Positions 17,941 to 28,065 of a DNA stretch of 64,000 nucleotides are shown here, piece by piece. Below the pieces are notes generated by a model. The model had not been told where the DNA came from and did no database searches. It saw nothing but the letters and a program-made list of their open reading frames with translations. Both the position numbers and the translations under genes were made by a program. The first letter of the stretch is position 1. Every line of letters starts with the position of its first letter. The DNA comes from Curtobacterium sp. ISL-83 (lineage in GTDB: Bacteria > Actinomycetota > Actinomycetes > Actinomycetales > Microbacteriaceae), in assembly GCF_018613895.1 (NCBI RefSeq), contig NZ_JAGGPH010000009.1:124001-188000 (forward strand), given 5' to 3'.

Positions 17941-20910
17941 TTAGTTGGAGGGGTTTGGGCTCCAGGTGAGGTTGAGGGAGTCTTCCTTGCCTTGGAGGTT
18001 CTTCTGGGTGAGCTGGAGCTGGTAGGTGTTGGTCGGGCCCCATGCTCGGGTGGAGGACCAGTTGCCGTTGCCGTCGGCGGTCGTGGTGAAGAACACGGTG
18101 TTGCTCGAGCGGGACTTCACGGTGATCGTTGCGAACGAGCTGGCGGTGCCGCGGAAGGTGTAGGGCGTGCCGGGGGTGTAATGCTCATCCGCGGTCGGTG
18201 CGGTCAGGACCAGTGGTGCTGTGGTCGGGCCGTTGAGGTGGATGTCGAAGGTGTTGCTGTCGGTGCCCTTGGTTGCGGTGAAGGTGATGACGTAGTTCGC
18301 CGAAGGTCCGAGGTACCGGACGAAGGCCCATTCGCCGTTGTCCTGCACGGTGGCCGTGCCGATGATGCCGCCCCACTGGGTCTTCGCGGTGATCTCGGCG
18401 CCCGCGGTGCCGGTACCCCGGAAGGTGTTCTCGCCGGCGCGGTACACGGTGTTGTCGGCGTGGCTCGTGAGGGTCGCGTCGGCCCAGGCGGACTTCGGGT
18501 CGAGGTGGAAGTCCTCGATGCGGTCAGACTGGCCATTCGTGGCGGTCTGGGTGATGGTGAAGATGTACTTCGCGCTCGGACCGTACTGGCGTGAGGCGCT
18601 CCAGGCGCCCGTGGTGGGGTCAGCACGGGTCTCGAAGACGAGCGAGCCCCACTGGTTCTTCGCCGTGATCGTCGCTCCCGGGGTCGCTGTCCCGGTGAAG
18701 GCGTACGACTGCCCCGGGGTGTACTGCGCGGGGTTGGCGTTGTCGATGGTGAGGGGCGTGAGTGCCATCTGTGGGCGCAGGCTGAACGCGGAACCGGTCT
18801 GCGTGCGGCCGTCGGCCAGCGTCTGGGTCGGGGTCAGCTCGTAGGCTGCGTTCGGGCCCCACGCTCGGGTGAACGACCAGGCGCCGTCCTTGTTCGCGGT
18901 CACGGTGCCGACGGTGACGTTCCACTGGTTCTTCACGACGACGGTGCTGTACGGGGTCGCGATGCCGCTGATGGTGGTCGGCTGCATCGGCGTGTACTGG
19001 TGGCTCGACGGCTCCGTGATCGCGGCGTTCACGAGCTGCTGCGCGGCGGATGCCGTGACCTGCTTCTCGGCTGTGGTGGTGAGCGCGCCCTTCGACTGCT
19101 GGGTCGCAGTGATCGTGGTCGGCGTGGTTGACGGAGCGATCTCGACGTCGGCTGTCCAAGTGGTGCCACTCACCGTCGCGTTCACGGATCGGCCGCCAAC
19201 AGTCACCGTCACATTCGCGCCGGGCTGGGAGGTACCGGCGACCGTCGTCACACCCGGCACGATCTGCGATGCGGTCGGGGTGGTGATGGCGACGCCAATG
19301 CCGTAGTCGATCTCCGTGGTGGCGGTCTGGGTGCCGTCGATGCCGGTCTGCTCGATGGTCAGGGTGTGCTTGCCCGCACCGATCGGGTCGATCGTGGTCG
19401 ACCACGTGCCGTTCGTGACCGTTGCCGTGCCGAGGACCTTCGTGCCCTCCTTGACGGTGATCGTCGCGCCGTCCACGCCGGTGCCGGCGACGGTGGCCTT
19501 CTTCGCGACGTCAGCGTGGAACGTCGCGGCCGCCGTCGGGTCCGCCACGGTCGACTTGCCCGGGTTGATCGTCATCTCCGCGCGGGTCCGGTTGTATCCC
19601 TTGCTGATCGACTCGGCGATCAGGACGTACTCGCGGTCATCGAGCTCGAGGTTCGCAAGGCGCCAAGTGCCGTCGGTAGCGCTCGCAGTCGCCGTTCCGA
19701 GGACGGTGCCGGGCTTGCCCTTCTCGTACACCCGGATCGCTGCCGCGTTCTGCGCTTGACCGCGGAGAGTGAGCTTCTCTCCCGGCTGGAGTACGAAACC
19801 GTTTCCGGGCGACGTGATGGTGGTGCCGGTGCCGTAGTCGATCGCGAGTGCAGTCGTCCCGTGGTCTGCGCCTCGGATCACCTGGACGGCGTCGAGGTCG
19901 TACACGCCGGGCATGTTCGGGGCGTTGACCGTGGTGGCCCAGGTGCCCGATGCATCCACCCGGGCCGTGGTGAGGACCTTCTCGCCGTGTCGGATGTCGA
20001 CGCGCGAGAGCGGTGTCGCCCGGCCCGAGAGCTGCACGGTTTCCATCACGTCTTCTGCGAAGCCGGCGTTTGCAGTGAGCGCGTCAACGACGAGCTCGGC
20101 GTCGAACTTGTACCTGCCGAGACTCGTGCCGCCATTGAATGCTTCGAGCTCGACCGGGTTCGACCCCAACGCAAGGCGGTCGATGCTCGTCGAGAACTCG
20201 CCGTTGCGCACGGGGACCGTCCGCGTACGGCCACCCCAGACGACGTCGACTTCGGTCACGGTTGGAATCGCCTGACCAACGACCGTCGCCGTGCCGTTCT
20301 CGATGTCGAGGTCAGCGGCCCTGGCGCTGACACGATCCACGGCGATCGACCCGGTTTCATCGTAGTTCACGGCGAAGTTGCCCTGGAATTCTCGCCGCAC
20401 CTTCAAGTTGATGCCGGCGGAGTTGCCGGTGTAGGAGGTGTCGGTTCGTACTTTGACCGCCGCGCTGAGCGACGTCCAGTGCAGGTCATCGCCATTGTCA
20501 GTGTTACTGGTCTCCGAGAAGAAACGTACTGTTCTGCCCCCGTTCTGCACCTCGTACTTGGGGGCGGTGGTTGCCGGGAGGTCGACCACGTCTCCATTTG
20601 ATTTCTTGCTGCGCAACTGCTGTTCCACGATGCTCATGCCATTGGGCACGGTCACGAAGCCGTTCCCCTGCGCGTCTTCTCCCAGCGGGATGGACAAGTA
20701 AATCCAGTCGGAGACATGCCCTGGAACCAGGTTCGCCTGCCCCCCGAACACGACAGGGCCGGTCACCGCACTCGTCGCGCTGTCGCTTTGACTCGAGGGC
20801 AGATGGGAGCTCCGGGCGTCGGCAACGGCGGCGGGGCCGAAGCTCAGGCCCGCGGCAAGGGTGGCTGCGGCAACGCCGGTGGCGGCCGTAGCTCGAAGGA
20901 ATGACTTCAT
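17941..20910 (-). CDS. Secreted multi-domain protein with Ig-like repeats
   Basis: A 989-aa exported protein. Signal peptide: MKSFLRATAATGVAAATLAAGLS...AVADA. A chain of Ig-like beta domains follows, with Big-type phrases such as VSGTTWTADVEIAPS and GTWATTVNAPN. The last third has four copies of a roughly 90-residue repeat, starting near residues 639, 729, 822 and 910, pattern YTPG-x-YxF-x-GTA...NQWG...G-x-W...R-x-WGP-x-x-x-Y. No LPxTG motif, wall-binding domain or C-terminal helix is seen, so it is probably released or held by other means. Its middle part is clearly homologous to the protein at 25336-27243, and the two enclose the dnaK operon. Its role is likely adhesion or surface layer; that is inference. 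Confidence 0.88.
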   Translation of the reverse strand: MKSFLRATAATGVAAATLAAGLSFGPAAVADARSSHLPSSQSDSATSAVTGPVVFGGQANLVPGHVSDWIYLSIPLGEDAQGNGFVTVPNGMSIVEQQLRSKKSNGDVVDLPATTAPKYEVQNGGRTVRFFSETSNTDNGDDLHWTSLSAAVKVRTDTSYTGNSAGINLKVRREFQGNFAVNYDETGSIAVDRVSARAADLDIENGTATVVGQAIPTVTEVDVVWGGRTRTVPVRNGEFSTSIDRLALGSNPVELEAFNGGTSLGRYKFDAELVVDALTANAGFAEDVMETVQLSGRATPLSRVDIRHGEKVLTTARVDASGTWATTVNAPNMPGVYDLDAVQVIRGADHGTTALAIDYGTGTTITSPGNGFVLQPGEKLTLRGQAQNAAAIRVYEKGKPGTVLGTATASATDGTWRLANLELDDREYVLIAESISKGYNRTRAEMTINPGKSTVADPTAAATFHADVAKKATVAGTGVDGATITVKEGTKVLGTATVTNGTWSTTIDPIGAGKHTLTIEQTGIDGTQTATTEIDYGIGVAITTPTASQIVPGVTTVAGTSQPGANVTVTVGGRSVNATVSGTTWTADVEIAPSTTPTTITATQQSKGALTTTAEKQVTASAAQQLVNAAITEPSSHQYTPMQPTTISGIATPYSTVVVKNQWNVTVGTVTANKDGAWSFTRAWGPNAAYELTPTQTLADGRTQTGSAFSLRPQMALTPLTIDNANPAQYTPGQSYAFTGTATPGATITAKNQWGSLVFETRADPTTGAWSASRQYGPSAKYIFTITQTATNGQSDRIEDFHLDPKSAWADATLTSHADNTVYRAGENTFRGTGTAGAEITAKTQWGGIIGTATVQDNGEWAFVRYLGPSANYVITFTATKGTDSNTFDIHLNGPTTAPLVLTAPTADEHYTPGTPYTFRGTASSFATITVKSRSSNTVFFTTTADGNGNWSSTRAWGPTNTYQLQLTQKNLQGKEDSLNLTWSPNPSN

Positions 20911-21055
20911 GTGGTGAGGGTCTTTCGCGATCGGGCCGCGTCCGGAGCGCGGCTGTGAACTTGTGTTTCAAATATCACATGCTGATCCTTAAGGGATGCT
21001 GGGTGCGAGGAATACCTAAAGTTGCGCCGCGGGGACGCAAGATTTCGGATCTCGC

Positions 21056-21083
21056 TTGACGTGCCTCCAGTCCTGAGTAGAGT
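21056..21083 (+). promoter_or_regulatory. dnaK promoter
   Basis: A -35 TTGACG (21056-21061) and -10 TAGAGT (21078-21083) with 16-bp spacing. The -10 overlaps the left edge of the HspR operator, so bound HspR should block RNA polymerase. The ribosome site AGAGGAG lies at 21123-21129. Confidence 0.65.
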
Positions 21084-21102
21084 TGAGTCCATCGGACGCA
21101 AG
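21082..21102 (+). promoter_or_regulatory. HspR operator (HAIR) of the dnaK operon
   Basis: GTTGAGT (21082-21088), 7-nt spacer, ACGCAAG (21096-21102). This matches the established HAIR consensus CTTGAGT-N7-ACTCAAG at 12 of 14 positions. HspR, the last gene of this operon, is known in actinobacteria to repress dnaK through such sites with DnaK as co-repressor. Confidence 0.8.
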
Positions 21103-21136
21103 TCCAGCAGCTTCGATCTACCAGAGGAGTCATCAC

Positions 21137-23002
<1,866 letters not shown>

Positions 23003-23004
23003 CG

Positions 23005-23664
23005 ATGACGGATCCCAAGGACAACGTGCCGAACGAGGACGACCCCCAGGTCGAGGGCGACGCCACGAACGCGCAGGAGCCCGAGGACCTCATCGAGGCC
23101 GAGGGGCCCGACGTCGAGGTCCCGGCCGACGGCGCCGAGCCGCCGGCCGGGGCGGCGGACGCAGCGAACGACCTCTCCCCGGAGGACGAAGCGCTCCTGG
23201 CCGACGCCGCGCGCGGCATCCAGGAGGACAAGCTGTCGACGGATGACCGCGACCTGCTCGCCGAGATGCGTGCGGACATGCTCCGGGCGCAGGCCGAACT
23301 GGTGAACTTCCGGAAGCGCGTCGAGCGCGATCGGGAGGCCAACCGCGAGGTCGCCATCGCCGAGGTCGTCCGGGCACTCCTGCCGGCGCTCGACGACCTG
23401 ACCCGAGCAGAGGCACACGGGGACCTGACCGAGGGCCCCATGCAGGTCATCGGCCAGAAGATCCGCGGCGGCTTCGAGAAGTTCAAGCTCGTGCAGATCG
23501 GTGCGAAGGGCGAGACCTTCGACCCCAACATCCACGAGGCCATCGTCCAGCTGCCGACGCCGGGTGCCACCGGCCAGACCGTGGCGGACGTCGTCGAGCC
23601 GGGCTACAAGCTCGGTGAGCGCGTCCTCCGTGCGGCCAAGGTCGCGGTGGCGGTCCCGGCCTGA
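23005..23664 (+). CDS. grpE: Nucleotide exchange factor GrpE
   Basis: Co-chaperone that releases ADP from DnaK, 219 aa. A long acidic, disordered N-terminus (about 80 residues) leads into the dimer coiled coil (RADMLRAQAELVNFRKRVERDREAN). The C-terminal beta domain contains QKIRGGFEKF...GAKGETFDPNIHEAIVQLPT and VVEPGYKLGERVLRAAKVAVA, both diagnostic for GrpE. It starts 2 bp after the dnaK stop. Confidence 0.98.
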   Translation: MTDPKDNVPNEDDPQVEGDATNAQEPEDLIEAEGPDVEVPADGAEPPAGAADAANDLSPEDEALLADAARGIQEDKLSTDDRDLLAEMRADMLRAQAELVNFRKRVERDREANREVAIAEVVRALLPALDDLTRAEAHGDLTEGPMQVIGQKIRGGFEKFKLVQIGAKGETFDPNIHEAIVQLPTPGATGQTVADVVEPGYKLGERVLRAAKVAVAVPA

Positions 23665-23707
23665 GCCGGGCCCGACCGTGACGACGACAGAAGAAGGTAG
23701 GTGAGCT

Positions 23708-24712
23708 GTGGCGAGTCAGGACTGGTTCGACAAGGACTTCTACAAGACGCTCGGGGTGTCGAAGGACGTCACCGACGCTGAGCTCAAGAAGACCTACCGG
23801 AAGCTCGCGCGGCAGTTCCACCCGGACTCCAACCCGGGGGATGCTGCTGCCGAGGCCCGTTTCAAGGAGATCAGCGAGGCGTACTCGGTGCTCTCCGACA
23901 AGGAACAGCGCAAGGAGTACGACCAGGTCCGTGCCATGGGATCGGGTGCTCGCTTTACCGCGGGTGGCCCGGGCCAGGGCGGCGGGTTCGAGGACGTCTT
24001 CGGCGGCATGTTCGGCCAGCAGGGCGGCGGACAGCGTGTCCGCTTCGGCCAGGGCGGTGCCGGCGGTGCCGGTGGCTTCGAGGACATCCTCGGCGGCATG
24101 TTCGGCGGCGGTGGTGGCTTCGGTCAGACCTCCGGCGGCTACCGCGGGTTCGGTGGTCCGACGAAGGGCCGTGACGTCTCGGCGTCGACGACCCTCGACT
24201 TCGCGACCGCGATCGCCGGTGACACCGTCAAGCTCTCGCAGGGCAACGGCAGGCCGGTGAACGTCCGCATCCCAGCGGGCGTCGCCGACGGTCAGAAGAT
24301 CCGGCTCCGCGGTCGTGGCGAACCCTCGCCCGACGGGGGCGAGCCCGGCGACCTGGTCGTCCAGGTGGCGGTCCGAAAGCACCCGGTGTTCGAGCGCGAC
24401 GGGCTCAACCTCCGCGTGGACGTCCCCGTGACGTTCGCCGAGGCGGCACTCGGCGCGACGATCGAGGTCCCGACGCTGGGCGGTCCCACCGTCAAGCTGC
24501 GGGTCGCTCCCGGCACGCCGTCGGGCCGCATCCTGCGCGTCAAGGGGCGCGGTGTCACGACCAAGAACGGGACGGGCGACCTGCTCGCCTCGGTCATGGT
24601 CGCGGTGCCGTCGCACCTGAACGACAAGCAGCGCGAGGCCGTCCAGGCGCTCGCGGATGCACTCCCCGACGAGGACCCGCGTGCGGACCTCATCGCCAAG
24701 GCGCGTGACTAG
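23708..24712 (+). CDS. dnaJ: DnaJ-family chaperone without zinc finger (DnaJ1/CbpA type)
   Basis: Hsp40 co-chaperone, 334 aa. The J domain (residues about 9-75) carries the HPD motif in RQFHPDSNPGD. A Gly/Phe-rich region follows (FEDVFGGMFGQQGGG...FEDILGGMFGGGGG). There are no CxxCxGxG repeats, so this is a type II J protein; the substrate domain begins TTLDFATAIAGDTVKLSQG. The frame is continuous, so the zinc finger was not lost by frameshift. In actinobacteria this form commonly sits in the dnaK operon while a zinc-finger DnaJ lies elsewhere. GTG start, 43 bp after grpE, with GAAGG upstream. Confidence 0.95.
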   Translation: MASQDWFDKDFYKTLGVSKDVTDAELKKTYRKLARQFHPDSNPGDAAAEARFKEISEAYSVLSDKEQRKEYDQVRAMGSGARFTAGGPGQGGGFEDVFGGMFGQQGGGQRVRFGQGGAGGAGGFEDILGGMFGGGGGFGQTSGGYRGFGGPTKGRDVSASTTLDFATAIAGDTVKLSQGNGRPVNVRIPAGVADGQKIRLRGRGEPSPDGGEPGDLVVQVAVRKHPVFERDGLNLRVDVPVTFAEAALGATIEVPTLGGPTVKLRVAPGTPSGRILRVKGRGVTTKNGTGDLLASVMVAVPSHLNDKQREAVQALADALPDEDPRADLIAKARD

Positions 24713-24733
24713 CGTCACGCGGCGAACGCTTTG

Positions 24734-24796
24734 AACCCAGCCTGGAGGAACGGCGCGGCGCCCTGACGGACGCTCACCGGCCCTCCAGGCTGGGTT
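24734..24796. repeat. Long inverted repeat between dnaJ and hspR
   Basis: Perfect 15-bp arms AACCCAGCCTGGAGG (24734-24748) and CCTCCAGGCTGGGTT (24782-24796) enclose 33 bp. It ends 32 bp before the hspR start and can act as an attenuator that lowers hspR expression relative to dnaK. The CCTGGAGG edge recalls the dispersed palindromes, but the interior differs. Confidence 0.65.
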
Positions 24797-24828
24797 TCGC
24801 ACCCCGCGACCAACGGAAGGCACGCGAC

Positions 24829-25248
24829 ATGGATGACATGGACGAGAACTCGCCCGTCTTCGCGATCGCGATGGCCGCCGAGCTCGCTGAGATGCACCCG
24901 CAGACGCTGCGGCAGTACGACCGGCTGGGCCTCGTCGTGCCGGGGCGCACCCGAGGAGGGTCGCGTCGCTACTCGATGCGGGACATCGCGCAGCTGCGGG
25001 AGATCGCTCGGCTCGGATCCGAGGGGGTGTCCCTCGAGGGCATCCGCCGGGTGCTGGACCTCGAGAACGAGAACGCCGCGCTCCGGAAGCGCGTGTCCGA
25101 GCTGGAGACGGCCCTCGCCGACCAGCTCATCAACCGCCCGGGGGCTCGCGTCTTCGCCGCGACGACGACCGGCGGCGTCGTGCCGCTGCGTGCCGGGATG
25201 CGGCCGCAGCGGAACACGCAGATCGTGCTCTGGCGCCCGCCGCGCTGA
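24829..25248 (+). CDS. hspR: Heat-shock repressor HspR (MerR family)
   Basis: Transcriptional repressor of chaperone genes, 139 aa. The MerR winged helix covers residues about 9-78: FAIAMAAELAEMHPQTLRQYDRLGLVVPGRTRGGSRRYS, the typical HspR version. A coiled coil follows (DLENENAALRKRVSELETAL). It closes the dnaK operon, and HAIR sites lie at dnaK and clpB, giving the standard feedback loop. The last 40 residues are poorly conserved in the family. Confidence 0.96.
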   Translation: MDDMDENSPVFAIAMAAELAEMHPQTLRQYDRLGLVVPGRTRGGSRRYSMRDIAQLREIARLGSEGVSLEGIRRVLDLENENAALRKRVSELETALADQLINRPGARVFAATTTGGVVPLRAGMRPQRNTQIVLWRPPR

Positions 25249-25297
25249 CTGGTATATCGAGAAGGCGCAGTCCCCCCGGACCGCTCTACGGTGACGG

Positions 25298-25313
25298 CGA
25301 CTCGATCGAGTCG
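25298..25313. promoter_or_regulatory. Perfect 16-bp palindrome upstream of the second secreted protein
   Basis: CGACTCGATCGAGTCG is fully symmetric and lies 13 bp before the GGAGGAT ribosome site of the gene at 25336. Position and symmetry fit an operator for a dimeric regulator. No regulator can be named. Confidence 0.45.
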
Positions 25314-25335
25314 AATGTGCACCAACGGAGGATCC

Positions 25336-27243
25336 ATGCGTTTTCGACCCCCTGTTCTCGCTGCCGTTGCAGCCTGTCTGTTCGCTGCCACGACCCTGGT
25401 CGCGCCGACCGCGGCATCAGCGGTTCCCGCGGAACCTCGCTTGACGGCGAACACCCCGACCGGCGTGAGCTTGACTCCCATCGATTCCCGGACCTACAGG
25501 GTCACAGGGACCCCGCGATGCGGCATCCTGGAGACCACCTGCCAGGTTCACGTCGGCAACATCGGTGGTGATTACCACTGGAACGGCGGCACGTCGACGG
25601 CGACGTTCGCGTCGTGGCCCACGGGCACGACGAGGACGCCGCAGTTCTGGACGTACGCGTGCATCGGGACCCTCTGCACGAACTCCGCCCGGGTCAACGG
25701 TTCCCCGGTCACGCGGCCGCATCTGATCAGAGCGCTCACCGCGTCGCTCGCGGCGCAGGACGACAAGGCGCGGACGGCTCGCATCACCGGTACCGCATCG
25801 GCGGGCGCGGTCATCAAGCGGAATGGGCAGCAGGTCGCTGTGCCCTCTGATTCCGGGTCAGGCGCGGGCTCGTGGGGGACCACGGTGACCGGACTCTCCG
25901 TCGGTCAGAACACGCTCACGTTCCAGCAGGTCGTGGGCGGCACCGTGCAGGATCAAGCGTCCGTCTCCGTGAACATCGGGGCACCCCCGGTACCGGACGA
26001 CCCCGAATCGATCACGGGAGACGACCTGTGGGCCACCGTCGCTCGCGGTGGGACCACCACGGTCTCGGTGACCTACACTGCGAAGCGGGCCTTCACGACA
26101 CCCACCGGCACGATCGAGTTCACCGCTCCGGAGGGGGCACGCTTCGTGACCGGACAGGACAGCGTGCGCGGGGAGTACCGCGATGGTTCCTCATGGCACT
26201 CGTTCGGCGGTGACAGCCTGGTGAACGGCGTCCGATCAGCCAACGGAGCGAAGTACACGTTCGGGCTCGGCAACCGGAACTGGGACGTGGCGAAAGACCA
26301 GAAGTTCCGGTTCGGCCTCAAGGTCCGCACTCCTGCGGACATCGCGACGCTCGAGAGCGCGATGACGGGAAAGCTCGTCGGACGGGTCGACGGCGGCACC
26401 TTCGACACCACCGCGACCACGGCGACCATCATCCCGGACCAGCAGCTCACCGCAGCGGCGACGGACGTCGACGCGGACAAGCTGACCGCGAAGGTCGGCG
26501 GGAGCGCTCCGTTCGCGGCGACCAGCGTCGACGTCACCTGGACCCGCAACGGCGTCTCGACGACGAGGACCGTGCGCCCGAGCGCCGGAACGTGGGGAGT
26601 GGACCTCGACGCTCTCGGCGCCGGTGGCAACACCGTGCACGTCGAGGCCTTCACCGGAGAGCGCTCACTCGGCACGGTGGACGTCGTCGTCCGCATCGAG
26701 GTGGTCGCACCGGTCTTCGACGCTGTGGCCCAGTTCGACACGGACGTCACCAAGCAGGTGCGGGTCGGGGGAAGGGGCACCACCGGCGCGACGGTCGTCA
26801 TCCGCGAGGGGGCGACTGAACTCGCCCGGACCACGGTGCTGCCCTCCGGCGAGTGGTCGGTGACGATCGCGGCACCGAACCGGGGCGGAGTCCGCACGGT
26901 CGATGCGATCCAGATGGTGTCCGGGCAGACGGACGAGACGGTGCGCGTGCCGATCGACTACGGAGTCGCAGTCCGCGTGACGTCACCAGGTGACGGGTTC
27001 GTCGTCTCCCCGGTGTTCCCGGACGTACGGATCGCGGGGGTCGCCGCTGCCGGAGCGGTCGTCCGGCTGAGTGAACAGGGCGTCCCCGGCAGCGACCTCG
27101 GGACGGCAACCGCCGACGCCAACGGTCGTTGGTCCGTCACCACGCCGCCGCTGGCACCCCGCGATCAGGTGGTCGTGGCGACTGCGACGTCGCGCGGCGC
27201 GAACACGACGACTTCTACGATCGCCCTCGTCACCGGCCCGTGA
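25336..27243 (+). CDS. Secreted Ig-like protein, paralogue of the 17.9-20.9 kb protein
   Basis: A 635-aa exported protein. ATG 25336 follows GGAGGAT by 2-3 nt spacing; the product begins MRFRPPVLAAVAACLFAATTL...ASAVPA, a clear signal peptide. The N-terminal part has four cysteines (RCGILETTC and YACIGTLC), probably two disulfides. From about residue 370 it follows the same domain order and wording as the protein at 17941-20910: VEAFTGERSLG, SGEWSVTIAAPNRGGVRTVDAIQMV, IDYGVAVRVTSPGDGFVVSP, GVPGSDLGTATADANGRWSV. It lacks the four C-terminal repeats of the longer paralogue and any wall anchor. Function unknown; surface adhesion or matrix role is inferred. Confidence 0.87.
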   Translation: MRFRPPVLAAVAACLFAATTLVAPTAASAVPAEPRLTANTPTGVSLTPIDSRTYRVTGTPRCGILETTCQVHVGNIGGDYHWNGGTSTATFASWPTGTTRTPQFWTYACIGTLCTNSARVNGSPVTRPHLIRALTASLAAQDDKARTARITGTASAGAVIKRNGQQVAVPSDSGSGAGSWGTTVTGLSVGQNTLTFQQVVGGTVQDQASVSVNIGAPPVPDDPESITGDDLWATVARGGTTTVSVTYTAKRAFTTPTGTIEFTAPEGARFVTGQDSVRGEYRDGSSWHSFGGDSLVNGVRSANGAKYTFGLGNRNWDVAKDQKFRFGLKVRTPADIATLESAMTGKLVGRVDGGTFDTTATTATIIPDQQLTAAATDVDADKLTAKVGGSAPFAATSVDVTWTRNGVSTTRTVRPSAGTWGVDLDALGAGGNTVHVEAFTGERSLGTVDVVVRIEVVAPVFDAVAQFDTDVTKQVRVGGRGTTGATVVIREGATELARTTVLPSGEWSVTIAAPNRGGVRTVDAIQMVSGQTDETVRVPIDYGVAVRVTSPGDGFVVSPVFPDVRIAGVAAAGAVVRLSEQGVPGSDLGTATADANGRWSVTTPPLAPRDQVVVATATSRGANTTTSTIALVTGP

Positions 27244-27247
27244 ACCG

Positions 27248-27286
27248 CGGGTCCGGTCCGGGGCCTCGCCTCACGGACCGGACCCG
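27248..27286. terminator. Convergent terminator hairpin
   Basis: Perfect 13-bp arms CGGGTCCGGTCCG (27248-27260) and CGGACCGGACCCG (27274-27286), loop 13 nt. It begins 5 bp after the secreted protein gene and overlaps the last codons of the convergent GntR gene, so it can end transcription from both sides. Confidence 0.75.
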
Positions 27287-27927
27287 TCTCGGCCCGGGAG
27301 CAGGTGGATGACACGGCTCGCACGTTCGGCGCGCGGACCGTCCCGACCGTCCACAGCGATGCGGAGTTCGACGAGTCCTGCGCGGATCAGTCCCCAGGGC
27401 AGCACGGTCTCGAGGTCGTCATGGCGGAGGCGGAACGTCAGCCCGTCGACCGCACCGCGGAGAGCGGTCGTGAGCAATGGATTCCGGCACTCCGCAACGA
27501 GGGCCCCGTACAGCACGGAGGCCACGGTGGGCCAGACCCGGGCCGAGGCCGCTGCGGGAGTCTCGAGGACCTTCCCGAGTTCGTGGAAGAGGCGCACCCG
27601 ACCTTCATCGCTCAGGACCGGCACCGTCGTCCGGATCACGCCTGCGAACAGGAGGCCGAGTGCCTGCATCGTCGGGATGAGCTCGTCGGAGCGCGGCAGG
27701 GTCACGCGCGTGTACCGATTGGCCCGCAGTTCGACGAGTCCGAGATGGGCGAGGTCCGACAGTGCCTCTCGCACCGGCGTCCGCGAGCACCGGAGCCGGG
27801 CGGCGAGCACCTCGTCGTCGAGGCGCGTGCCCGGCGGGATGGAACCGTCGAGGATCTCCGTGCGCAACCGGTCCCGGGCCTGGTCGCGGAGTCGGGGACG
27901 GTCGGGGCCGTCGGTCGGTAGGAACAC
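27271..27927 (-). CDS. GntR-family transcriptional regulator (FadR/FCD type)
   Basis: A 218-aa DNA-binding regulator. The winged helix is RLRDQARDRLRTEILDGSIPPGTRLDDEVLAARLRCSRTPVREAL..., the GntR consensus with the TPVREAL recognition turn. An all-helical effector domain follows. I chose GTG 27927 because GGGAGG lies 5 nt upstream; the frame is open far beyond this, but it reads the neighbouring methyltransferase gene antisense. It is divergent from that methyltransferase gene; the ligand is unknown. Confidence 0.88.
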   Translation of the reverse strand: MFLPTDGPDRPRLRDQARDRLRTEILDGSIPPGTRLDDEVLAARLRCSRTPVREALSDLAHLGLVELRANRYTRVTLPRSDELIPTMQALGLLFAGVIRTTVPVLSDEGRVRLFHELGKVLETPAAASARVWPTVASVLYGALVAECRNPLLTTALRGAVDGLTFRLRHDDLETVLPWGLIRAGLVELRIAVDGRDGPRAERASRVIHLLPGRDGSGP

Positions 27928-28065
27928 GAACGCCTCCCGATCGACCGTCCGCCTCCCGGACCGGGCGGTGCACGGACGAGCGTAGAAGCCACGGTGCTCC
28001 GAGATCGTGTGTGATATACCGTCGCCTGGGGCATCGCGCGAGTCCGGGATCGGTACCCTGGTCCG

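Noticed and set aside
23708-24712. Loss of the DnaJ zinc finger by mutation
   Set aside because: The frame is continuous and matches type II (DnaJ1/CbpA) proteins that naturally lack it.
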